Shown: piece by piece, positions 1-5,770 of the stretch
How positions within the stretch are numbered: the first letter of the stretch is position 1
How the letters are laid out: every line of letters starts with the position of its first letter
NCBI GenBank assembly: GCA_023451395.1
Contig: JAEXZL010000119.1
Span: forward strand, 1-7,422
DNA from: Bacillota bacterium
GTDB lineage: Bacteria; Bacillota; Clostridia; Clostridiales; Clostridiaceae
DNA: 7,422 nt
Direction: 5' to 3'
Program-made: the position numbers and the translations under genes
The notes under the pieces: model-generated
The model's database searches: none
What the model was told of the DNA's origin: nothing
Seen by the model: only the letters and a program-made list of their open reading frames with translations

Positions 1-1
1 C

Positions 2-664
2 ATATGTGCTACCCCTCATTTTATTATTGATGAACAGGAAATAAAAAGAGAAGATTATGACAGAAGGCTACATCTGCTTAAGGAAGCCTATGAAGGCAGT
101 GTAAAGGTAATTTCTGGGTTGGAACTGTATATGAATCCTAAGCTACCAGAGTATTATAAAATGGGATTTATTTTTGGTATTAATTATGGAAGTTATATGC
201 TTGTTGAACTACCAATGAGAGATTTTCCTTTATATACTAGGGATATTTTTTATGAGCTTTCTATATTGGGAATTAAACCTATCCTTGCTCATCCAGAAAG
301 GAATCTAAAAATACAGAAAAACCCTGAGCTTCTTAAAGAGTTAATTGAGGATGGGGTTATAGCTCAAATGAACGCAGGGAGTATTATGGGTGCTTATGGT
401 GAAGGTGCTAAAATCACTGCTAAGAAATTTGTTGAAAGTAATATGATTCATATAGTAGGCAGTGATGGCCATAATAATACTACAAGAAAACCAATGATAA
501 AAAATGCTTATGATGAAATAAATAAATTAAATCCCATACTGTATAATTGGATAAAAACAAATAGTATAAATATAATTAATGATAAGCCAGTTAAGGTTTT
601 GGAAATTAATGAGGGGAAGAAAAGTAAAGGGTTATTTCAAAAATTGTTTAAAAAAGGTCTATAG
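2..664 (+). CDS. cpsB: Protein-tyrosine phosphatase, CpsB/CapC/YwqE type (PHP domain), 5' end missing
   Basis: The frame is open from the left edge to the TAG at 662-664, giving 220 residues of a family that is usually about 240-260 long, so roughly the first 30-40 residues lie outside the window, including the first metal-binding His-x-His. Visible PHP-domain signatures, in order, are ATPH near residues 3-6, the GLE segment near residue 40, LAHPERN in the middle and GSDGHN towards the end; these supply His, Glu and Asp ligands of the metal cluster. Family members are Mn-dependent phosphatases that dephosphorylate bacterial tyrosine kinases controlling capsule or exopolysaccharide synthesis. 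The C-terminus is a short Lys-rich tail (GLFQKLFKKGL), possibly able to touch the membrane (inference). The partner kinase and glycan genes would be upstream. An in-frame TTG at 119 is internal, not the true start. No clear terminator follows it. Confidence 0.85.
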   Translation: MCATPHFIIDEQEIKREDYDRRLHLLKEAYEGSVKVISGLELYMNPKLPEYYKMGFIFGINYGSYMLVELPMRDFPLYTRDIFYELSILGIKPILAHPERNLKIQKNPELLKELIEDGVIAQMNAGSIMGAYGEGAKITAKKFVESNMIHIVGSDGHNNTTRKPMIKNAYDEINKLNPILYNWIKTNSINIINDKPVKVLEINEGKKSKGLFQKLFKKGL

Positions 665-680
665 CTTTATTAAAATAATA

Positions 681-710
681 TTGTTTACTGATTTTGTTGT
701 TTAATATGCT
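681..710 (+). promoter_or_regulatory. Candidate sigma-A promoter for hutH-fchA
   Basis: TTGTTT (681-686) and TATGCT (705-710) are separated by 18 bases and would place the transcription start near 717, about 100 bases before the hutH start. Each hexamer matches the consensus at four of six positions. The region is very AT-rich, so chance matches are common, and no better pair was found between cpsB and hutH. Confidence 0.3.
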
Positions 711-721
711 AAATTTTTAAA

Positions 722-736
722 TAAATTCAGACAATT
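722..736 (+). promoter_or_regulatory. Candidate CodY box upstream of hutH
   Basis: TAAATTCAGACAATT matches the published CodY consensus AATTTTCWGAAAATT at 11 of 15 positions, including the central TTCAGA and the terminal AATT half. It lies just downstream of the candidate promoter, where a bound repressor could block transcription. CodY is known to repress the hut operon of Bacillus subtilis, so a site ahead of hutH makes biological sense. The match is imperfect and the background AT-rich, so this remains an inference. Confidence 0.3.
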
Positions 737-815
737 AATCTATAGCAAAAATAGAGGAGTTATTAGAATATTTAAAGAATAATATATTAAAAGTATGGAA
801 ATTAGGAGCAATATA

Positions 816-2342
816 ATGGATAAAAAAATTATTATCAATGGCAGTGATTTGGATATTATCAAAATAATCCAGGTAGCCCGAGAAGGTTATGAAATCGAGC
901 TTTCCCCTGAGGCTGTTAAGAGCATTGAGTTTTCCAGAAACATAGTTAAGAATATTGTAAAGGAAGAAAAGACAGTTTACGGCATAAATACAGGCTTTGG
1001 GAAATTTTCTGATGTGAAGATTTCTTCAGATGACTGCAAGATTCTGCAAAAAAATCTCATCTTATCTCATGCCTGTGGTTTTGGACCTCTTTTATCAAGA
1101 GAAGAGGTAAGAGCTATTATGCTTTTAAGAATAAATGCTCTTTCTAAGGGTTATTCCGGAATAAGCTTAAAGACTCTAAAAACCTTAATAGAAATGCTTA
1201 ATAAAGGTGTACATCCTTCTATTCCTGAAAAGGGTTCCTTAGGGGCCTCCGGTGATCTGGCACCTCTAGCACATATGGTTCTACCTATGCTTGGAGAGGG
1301 TGAGGTGGAATATAAAGGTATTGTAATGACTTCAAGGGATGCTATGATAGAAGCAGGAATAGAGATAATTGATTTAACCTATAAGGAAGGTCTTGCCCTC
1401 ATAAACGGCACTCAAGTAATGACGGCAGTAGGAGCATTAGTTCTTTATGATGCTATGCGACTTTTAAAAATCAGTGATATCGCCGCAGCACTAACTATAG
1501 AGGCACTAAGGGGAATAACCGATGCTTATGATAGAAGAATTCATGAGCTTAGGCCACATAATGGCCAATTGACAACGGCATCAAATCTTTTAAAGTTATT
1601 AGAAGGAAGTGACTATACTAGTACCCAGGGAGAACTTAGAGTTCAAGATGCATATACCTTAAGATGTATACCTCAGATACATGGAGCAAGTAAGGATGCA
1701 GTTAATTATGTCTTAGATAAGGTATTAATTGAAATAAATTCTGTAACAGATAATCCTATTATAACTCTAGAGGGTGATGTGATTTCTGGAGGCAATTTTC
1801 ATGGCCAACCAATTGCTTTAGCTATGGATTTCTTAGGTATTGCTCTGTCAGAAATAGCAAATGTTTCTGAAAGGAGATTAGAAAGGTTAGTAAATCACCA
1901 GCTAAATGATTTACCACCATTCCTAACAAAGGAAGGTGGGCTGAACTCCGGCTTTATGATTACACAATATTCTGCGGCAGCCCTTGTATCAGAAAATAAA
2001 ATACTTGCCCATCCTGCTTCAGTAGATTCAATACCTTCTTCTGCAAATCAAGAGGACCACGTAAGCATGGGAACAATTGCTGCGGTAAAGAGCAGAAGGA
2101 TTTTAGAGAATGCTTTTAGAGTTTTAGCAACAGAAATTTTAGCTGCATGTCAGGCCATTGATTTTAGAGAAAAAAAATCTTTAGGAAAAGGCACTGATAT
2201 TGCTTATAATAGAATCAGAAAAGAGATTGAATTTATTGAAAAGGATACTATTATGTATAAGGTTCTAGATAGTTGCCAGAGGATCATAAAAGAGGCAGAT
2301 TTTTTAGAAAGTATAGATAAAAATAATGGTTTAAGGATATAA
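816..2342 (+). CDS. hutH: Histidine ammonia-lyase
   Basis: HutH removes ammonia from L-histidine to give urocanate, the first step of histidine breakdown, in the cytoplasm. From the ATG at 816 the product is 508 residues, the normal family length. The GSLGASGDLAPLAH motif contains Ala-Ser-Gly at 144-146, which cyclise into the MIO cofactor. Other active-site residues fall at their expected places: Tyr55 (VYGINTGFG), His85 (LSHACG), Asn197 (INGTQ), Tyr280 and Arg283 (QDAYTLRC), the SGGNFHGQ segment, and a Glu in SANQEDHVSMG. His85 and that Glu favour histidine over phenylalanine ammonia-lyase. The start at 816 is chosen because AGGAG (804-808) lies 7 bases before it; the in-frame ATG at 795 has no ribosome binding site. 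fchA follows after 12 bases, so the two are probably co-transcribed. Urocanate hydratase and imidazolonepropionase genes are absent here. Confidence 0.95.
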   Translation: MDKKIIINGSDLDIIKIIQVAREGYEIELSPEAVKSIEFSRNIVKNIVKEEKTVYGINTGFGKFSDVKISSDDCKILQKNLILSHACGFGPLLSREEVRAIMLLRINALSKGYSGISLKTLKTLIEMLNKGVHPSIPEKGSLGASGDLAPLAHMVLPMLGEGEVEYKGIVMTSRDAMIEAGIEIIDLTYKEGLALINGTQVMTAVGALVLYDAMRLLKISDIAAALTIEALRGITDAYDRRIHELRPHNGQLTTASNLLKLLEGSDYTSTQGELRVQDAYTLRCIPQIHGASKDAVNYVLDKVLIEINSVTDNPIITLEGDVISGGNFHGQPIALAMDFLGIALSEIANVSERRLERLVNHQLNDLPPFLTKEGGLNSGFMITQYSAAALVSENKILAHPASVDSIPSSANQEDHVSMGTIAAVKSRRILENAFRVLATEILAACQAIDFREKKSLGKGTDIAYNRIRKEIEFIEKDTIMYKVLDSCQRIIKEADFLESIDKNNGLRI

Positions 2343-2354
2343 TGGAGGGATAAA

Positions 2355-2990
2355 ATGTTTGATAATATGAAAATTAATGATTTTTTGACTGAACTCTCAT
2401 CTAACTCTCCTGCTCCTGGTGGGGGAAGTGTAGCAGCTTTTTCCTCAGCACTAGCATCTGCTCTAGGTGCCATGGTGGGCAATCTTACCATTGGTAAAAA
2501 GAGCTATAGAGAGATGGAGGAGGAGAAAAAAAGTAAGGTTGATGAAGCTTTAGAGGCTTGTATAGGCATTAGAGAAACATACATGAATCTTATGGAAGAA
2601 GACACAAAGAGCTTTATGGAAGTAATCGATGCATTTAAGCTTCCAAAGAATACTGATGAAGAATTAGTTAAGAGAAATGAAGCAATAGAAAGAGGATATA
2701 AGACTGCATTAGCTACTCCTAAAAGATTATGTGATGAAGCTTTAAAGCTATATCCATATCTTAATGAGCTTGCTTTATATGGAAATGTAAATGCTATTTC
2801 AGATGTGGGTGTTGCGGTTCTTCTTAACTCTTCGTCCATTGAAAGTGCAATGTTAAATATAATCATTAATTTAAAGAACATAAAAGACGAAGCTTTTGCG
2901 GTACAGATTAGGGGATACTTAGATGAAGTAAGTTTGAAAAATAATAACTTTAAAAATGATATAATGAATATTGTAAATAAAAGATTATAA
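2355..2990 (+). CDS. fchA: Formimidoyl-THF cyclodeaminase / methenyl-THF cyclohydrolase family protein
   Basis: This is a stand-alone member (211 residues) of the family that forms the C-terminal half of vertebrate FTCD. The family diagnostics are present: SPAPGGGSVAA at 18-28 followed by the Ala-rich helix and GAMVGNLTIGKKSY (38-51), ED..SF..V.DAFKLPK at 82-98, and GNVNAISDVGVAV at 143-155, which includes the folate-domain GN..SD segment. Members either release ammonia from 5-formimino-THF to give 5,10-methenyl-THF or hydrolyse methenyl-THF; sequence alone does not decide which. The tight coupling to hutH (12-base gap, GGAGG at 2344-2348) favours the cyclodeaminase role in histidine degradation, but a role in clostridial one-carbon or purine metabolism is possible. 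The protein is soluble and cytoplasmic. No separate glutamate formiminotransferase gene is in the window. Confidence 0.88.
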   Translation: MFDNMKINDFLTELSSNSPAPGGGSVAAFSSALASALGAMVGNLTIGKKSYREMEEEKKSKVDEALEACIGIRETYMNLMEEDTKSFMEVIDAFKLPKNTDEELVKRNEAIERGYKTALATPKRLCDEALKLYPYLNELALYGNVNAISDVGVAVLLNSSSIESAMLNIIINLKNIKDEAFAVQIRGYLDEVSLKNNNFKNDIMNIVNKRL

Positions 2991-2999
2991 GGAATAATT

Positions 3000-3054
3000 A
3001 AGCTGAGATAAAAAGGGTTCTAAAAAAACCCTAAAAATCTCAGCTTTATTTATT
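3000..3054. terminator. Rho-independent terminator between convergent fchA and pdaA
   Basis: A 10-bp outer stem (3000-3009 with 3037-3046, AAGCTGAGAT/ATCTCAGCTT) is followed by a symmetric A-rich internal loop and a 6-bp inner stem (3014-3019 with 3027-3032, AGGGTT/AACCCT) with a 7-base loop. TTTATTTATT follows on the plus strand, so it should stop hutH-fchA transcripts. On the minus strand the tract after the stem is less T-rich (AATTATTCC), but the hairpin sits 3 bases past the pdaA stop and may serve both genes. Confidence 0.85.
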
Positions 3055-3847
3055 CTAGAGAATCTAAGGATTTTATTTCATATCCTTCTTCTTTCCATTT
3101 GGTAATTATGTCATCTAGTATTTCCGCATTGGTTTTAGAAACAGCATGGAGTAGAATGATAGCTCCATTATGAGTTCTCGAGAGAATTTTATCAAAAGCG
3201 AAGGCTTTTGAAGGTTGATTTTCTGGAACCCAATCCATATAGGCAAAACTCCAAAATATAGTCTTGTAACCTAACTCTTCTGTTACTTTTAGAGAATGCT
3301 CACTGTATTTACCCATGGGGGGTCTAAAAAACTTTGGCATTTCCTTGTTAGTTACAGTTCTGAAGGCTTCCTCTACCAATTGCAATTCTCTTTTAAAGTC
3401 CTCTTTTTTTGTAACTTGAGCCATGGAAGGATGATTAGCACTGTGATTACAAACTAAATGGCCTTCATTTACCATTCTTTTTATGAGCTCAGGATTTCCT
3501 TTTATATAAGGTTCTACTACAAAAAAGGCAGCTTTAACATTATGCTTTTTTAAGATATCAAGTATTGCTGCTGTATATCCATTTTCGTATCCTTCATCAA
3601 AGGTTAAAAAGATTTCCTTCTTTTCTTTGTTTCCTAGGTAATATGAGGAGTATTTTAAAGCAAAATCCTTGGTTTCTTTAGGAGGAAGAGGTGGTTTACC
3701 TTTCTCCCTAGTCTCATAATACCAATTGTATTCTTTAGTATTATTAGTGTTGAGGTTAGAGGCAATATGAGTAGGGAGGGTGCTTTGGAAAAGAAAAGGT
3801 AAATCAATAAATATTGTTGCTAATAATGTTATTATGAAGGAACGCAA
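3050..3847 (-). CDS. pdaA: Peptidoglycan polysaccharide deacetylase, PdaA type
   Basis: The product (265 residues) belongs to the NodB/polysaccharide deacetylase family and most resembles PdaA, which N-deacetylates muramic acid during formation of the muramic delta-lactam of spore cortex. A hydrophobic N-terminus (residues 3-20) is a signal or anchor. The linker NWYYETREKGKPPLP is typical of PdaA. Catalytic motifs: LTFDEGYENGY (81-91; Asp84 is the expected base), HSANH (135-139; two metal-type His), FRPPMGKYSE (174-183), WSFAYMDW (199-206) and LLHAVSKTNAE (232-242; His234). The second Asp of canonical TFDDG is Glu here; Bacillus PdaA also departs at that position, with Asn. The start is TTG at 3847, supported by GGGAGGTGAT at 3860-3851 on the minus strand. 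The gene is monocistronic, convergent with fchA and divergent from ychF. In Bacillus pdaA is expressed late in the forespore; I could not identify a sporulation promoter here. Confidence 0.9.
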   Translation of the reverse strand: MRSFIITLLATIFIDLPFLFQSTLPTHIASNLNTNNTKEYNWYYETREKGKPPLPPKETKDFALKYSSYYLGNKEKKEIFLTFDEGYENGYTAAILDILKKHNVKAAFFVVEPYIKGNPELIKRMVNEGHLVCNHSANHPSMAQVTKKEDFKRELQLVEEAFRTVTNKEMPKFFRPPMGKYSEHSLKVTEELGYKTIFWSFAYMDWVPENQPSKAFAFDKILSRTHNGAIILLHAVSKTNAEILDDIITKWKEEGYEIKSLDSLE

Positions 3848-3954
3848 ATTATCACCTCCCGAAAATTATATTCTTATTATTTACTACAAAAAATAAAATA
3901 TTAATAATAAAAGTGGTATAAATGAAAACTATTTCCTATTTATTAATCAGAAAA

Positions 3955-3966
3955 GATAATATTATC
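3955..3966. repeat. 12-bp perfect palindrome in the pdaA-ychF intergenic region
   Basis: GATAATATTATC is a perfect inverted repeat; beyond one mismatch on each side, pairing resumes for two bases (3952-3969). Its right half plus flank, TATTATCCT (3960-3968), recurs as a direct repeat at 3994-4002, just upstream of the ychF -35 element. It could be an operator for either divergent gene, but similar strings arise by chance in DNA this AT-rich. Confidence 0.3.
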
Positions 3967-4010
3967 CTTACACAATAAATATAATAAGACACATATTATC
4001 CTGTTAATCA

Positions 4011-4039
4011 TTGAAATAAACTAAAGGCTAGAGTATAAT
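4011..4039 (+). promoter_or_regulatory. ychF: Sigma-A promoter for ychF
   Basis: TTGAAA (4011-4016) and a perfect TATAAT (4034-4039) are separated by exactly 17 bases, the optimal sigma-A spacing. Transcription would start near 4046, giving a leader of about 30 bases before the ychF ATG. This is the best promoter match in the window. The minus-strand promoter for pdaA in the same 229-base intergenic region could not be resolved. Confidence 0.75.
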
Positions 4040-4076
4040 TTTATAGAGTTACAGTAAATAAGAAAGGATGTACGGA

Positions 4077-5171
4077 ATGAAATTAGGAATAGTAGGTTTG
4101 CCTAATGTAGGCAAAAGTACATTATTTAATGCTATCACCCAAGCGGGAGCTGAGTCAGCAAATTACCCTTTTTGCACAATAGAACCTAATGTTGGTGTAG
4201 TTAATGTACCAGATAGTAGATTAGATGTATTAGAAAAAATGTATAATTCGAAAAAGAAAGTTTATACTGCCATAGAATTTTACGATATAGCTGGTTTGGT
4301 TAAAGGTGCTAGCAAAGGAGAAGGTTTAGGAAACAAGTTTTTATCTCACATAAGAGAAGTTGCTTCAATAGTTCATGTGGTGAGATGTTTTGAGGATGAA
4401 AATGTTGTCCATGTGGAGGGAAATGTAGATCCAATAAGGGATATTGAAACCATTAATCTTGAACTGATATTTTCAGATATAGAAGTGTTGGAAAGAAGAA
4501 TGGAAAGAACTATGAAAACAGTAAGGTCTGGAGATAAAAAGGCTAAAGAGGAATACTCCTTGCTGGAAAAGCTAAAGGAACATCTTGAAAAAGAAATGCC
4601 TGTAAGAACCCTGGAATTAACAGAGGATGAGAAAGTCTTTGTAAAATCATTATTTCTAATAACCTCTAAGCCTGTTCTTTACGCCTGCAATGTTTCTGAG
4701 GATGACATTGCTTCAGGCGTGGATAATAAGTATGTTCAGATAGTAAAGGAACATGCAAAGAGAGAAAACTCCGAAGCAATGGTTATTTGTGCAAAGCTTG
4801 AAGAGGAGCTATCTACCTTAGCACCAGAAGAAAAGCTTGAGATGCTAGGGGAGTATGGACTTACATCTTCAGGTTTAGATAAGCTTATAAAAGCTAGTTA
4901 TAGTCTATTAGGGTTAATGAGCTTTCTTACTGCTGGGGTCCAGGAAGTAAGAGCATGGACTATAAAAAAAGGTACTAAAGCACCACAGGCAGCTGGTAAG
5001 ATACATACAGATATTGAGAGAGGTTTCATAAGAGCAGAAATTATATCTTATGATGCATTAATTGAGTGTGGATCTGAGGCGGCAGCAAAGGAAAAGGGTC
5101 TTTACCGCTTAGAAGGTAAGGAATACATAATGCAAGATGGAGATGTGGTAAACTTTAGATTTAATGTTTAG
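4077..5171 (+). CDS. ychF: Redox- and ribosome-associated ATPase YchF (Obg family, OLA1 homologue)
   Basis: YchF is a cytoplasmic P-loop protein of the Obg family that prefers ATP to GTP, binds ribosomes and is linked to stress and translation control. From the ATG at 4077 the protein is 364 residues, normal for the family. It opens with MKLGIVGLPNVGKSTLF, whose P-loop is GLPNVGKST; the G3 region is FYDIAGLVKGASKGEGLGN, and the G4 position reads NVSE, the NxxE form that explains ATP preference in this family. A helical coiled-coil insert occupies about residues 125-200, and a TGS domain the last 85 residues (TAGVQEVRAWTIKKGTKAPQ onward). An in-frame ATG at 4068 overlaps the ribosome binding site AAAGGA (4063-4068) and would add Met-Tyr-Gly before the conserved N-terminus, so 4077 is preferred. 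The gene has its own promoter and terminator and is probably monocistronic. Confidence 0.96.
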   Translation: MKLGIVGLPNVGKSTLFNAITQAGAESANYPFCTIEPNVGVVNVPDSRLDVLEKMYNSKKKVYTAIEFYDIAGLVKGASKGEGLGNKFLSHIREVASIVHVVRCFEDENVVHVEGNVDPIRDIETINLELIFSDIEVLERRMERTMKTVRSGDKKAKEEYSLLEKLKEHLEKEMPVRTLELTEDEKVFVKSLFLITSKPVLYACNVSEDDIASGVDNKYVQIVKEHAKRENSEAMVICAKLEEELSTLAPEEKLEMLGEYGLTSSGLDKLIKASYSLLGLMSFLTAGVQEVRAWTIKKGTKAPQAAGKIHTDIERGFIRAEIISYDALIECGSEAAAKEKGLYRLEGKEYIMQDGDVVNFRFNV

Positions 5172-5173
5172 AA

Positions 5174-5223
5174 AAAAAGAAGTATGCCCTTAGAAATTTA
5201 TTTCTAAGGGCATACTTCTTTTT
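5174..5223. terminator. Terminator hairpin after ychF
   Basis: A perfect 23-bp stem (5174-5196 pairing with 5201-5223) closes a four-base loop (TTTA at 5197-5200). The GC-richer core is GCCCTTAG/CTAAGGGC, and the right arm ends in TTCTTTTT. It begins 2 bases after the ychF stop codon and isolates ychF from the mraZ operon. The mirrored A-tract would make it work on the opposite strand too. Confidence 0.93.
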
Positions 5224-5290
5224 AAGCATTTTGTTTTAAATATATATAAATTTTAGAAGGATTTTAATGATTTATGGAGAATAATTATAT

Positions 5291-5320
5291 TAAAGTGGTG
5301 GTAAGTGGTGTAAAGTGGAG
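5291..5320 (+). promoter_or_regulatory. Probable MraZ operator: three direct repeats with 10-bp period
   Basis: The core AAGTGG occurs at 5293-5298, 5303-5308 and 5313-5318, exactly 10 bp apart; two of the three copies read TAAAGTGG. Published MraZ sites have the same geometry: three TGGGN repeats with 5-base spacers in Escherichia coli, and AAAGTG(T/G) repeats with 3-base spacers in Mollicutes, which this sequence nearly copies. The third repeat runs into the Shine-Dalgarno site GGAGGTGAT (5317-5325). MraZ usually represses its own operon, so this is likely autoregulation of mraZ-rsmH-ftsL. A TATATT at 5286-5291 just upstream could be the -10 element, but no good -35 element was found. Confidence 0.8.
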
Positions 5321-5329
5321 GTGATTTAA

Positions 5330-5758
5330 TTGTTTATAGGTGAGTATAACCATTCTTTAGATAATAAAAACAGAATGATTATTCCTGCAAAGCTTAGAGA
5401 AAATCTTGGAAGCAAGTTTATTATCACAAAGGGCTTGGATGGTTGCCTATATGCATATCCTCTTGATGAATGGAAAATTATGGAAGAAAAACTAAAATCA
5501 CTACCCATTACCAGCAAAGATGCTAGAGCTTTTGTAAGATTCTTCTTTTCAGGAGCTTCAGAGATAGAGATCGATAAACAAGGTAGAGGGCTTATACCCC
5601 AAAACTTAATTGAATATGCAGGTATTAAAAAAGAAATAATAAGCATTGGAGTATTAACTAAGATAGAAATATGGAGTAAGGATAAATGGGAAGATTATAA
5701 TGACAGTAACATTGATTACAATGAACTAGCAGAGAAAATGAGTGAGCTAGGTATATAA
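5330..5758 (+). CDS. mraZ: Transcriptional regulator MraZ
   Basis: MraZ is a small DNA-binding protein of the AbrB/SpoVT fold, assembled as a ring of subunits, and is the first gene of most dcw clusters. The 142-residue product has the expected two tandem half-domains, each with a D-x3-R signature: DNKNRMIIPAKLR (11-23) and DKQGRGLIPQNL (82-93). It begins MFIGEYNHSLD, the typical MraZ N-terminus. Translation starts at TTG 5330, supported by GGAGGTGAT at 5317-5325. The direct repeats that overlap this site imply autoregulation. The stop TAA (5756-5758) overlaps the AAGGAG ribosome binding site of rsmH (5757-5762), and only 12 bases separate the two genes, so they are co-transcribed and perhaps translationally coupled. 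Confidence 0.96.
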   Translation: MFIGEYNHSLDNKNRMIIPAKLRENLGSKFIITKGLDGCLYAYPLDEWKIMEEKLKSLPITSKDARAFVRFFFSGASEIEIDKQGRGLIPQNLIEYAGIKKEIISIGVLTKIEIWSKDKWEDYNDSNIDYNELAEKMSELGI

Positions 5759-5770
5759 GGAGAAAATGCA

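Noticed and set aside
753..766. Strong Shine-Dalgarno-like AGAGGAG upstream of hutH
   Set aside because: No ATG, GTG or TTG lies at a usable distance downstream; the nearest ATG at 795 is about 35 bases away. It does not support a leader peptide.
795..815. Upstream in-frame ATG for hutH adding seven residues
   Set aside because: No ribosome binding site precedes 795, while AGGAG at 804-808 is ideally placed for the ATG at 816, and the conserved length and active-site numbering fit 508 residues.
2204..2881. Minus-strand open frames across the hutH end and fchA (2204-2491 and 2504-2881)
   Set aside because: They lie antisense to well-supported genes, have low-complexity Ser/Leu-rich products with no recognisable domain, and lack ribosome binding sites.
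3955..3966. Fur or PerR box at the palindrome
   Set aside because: The classical 7-1-7 boxes have a central unpaired base and 15 positions; this palindrome is contiguous and shorter, so I did not name a regulator.
3848..4010. Promoter for pdaA on the minus strand
   Set aside because: The only exact TATAAT on this strand (3870-3865) abuts the ribosome binding site and is too close to serve, and no sigma-F/G-like pair was convincing.
5326..5646. Minus-strand open frame antisense to mraZ
   Set aside because: It is a mirror of the mraZ coding frame with no ribosome binding site or recognisable protein features.
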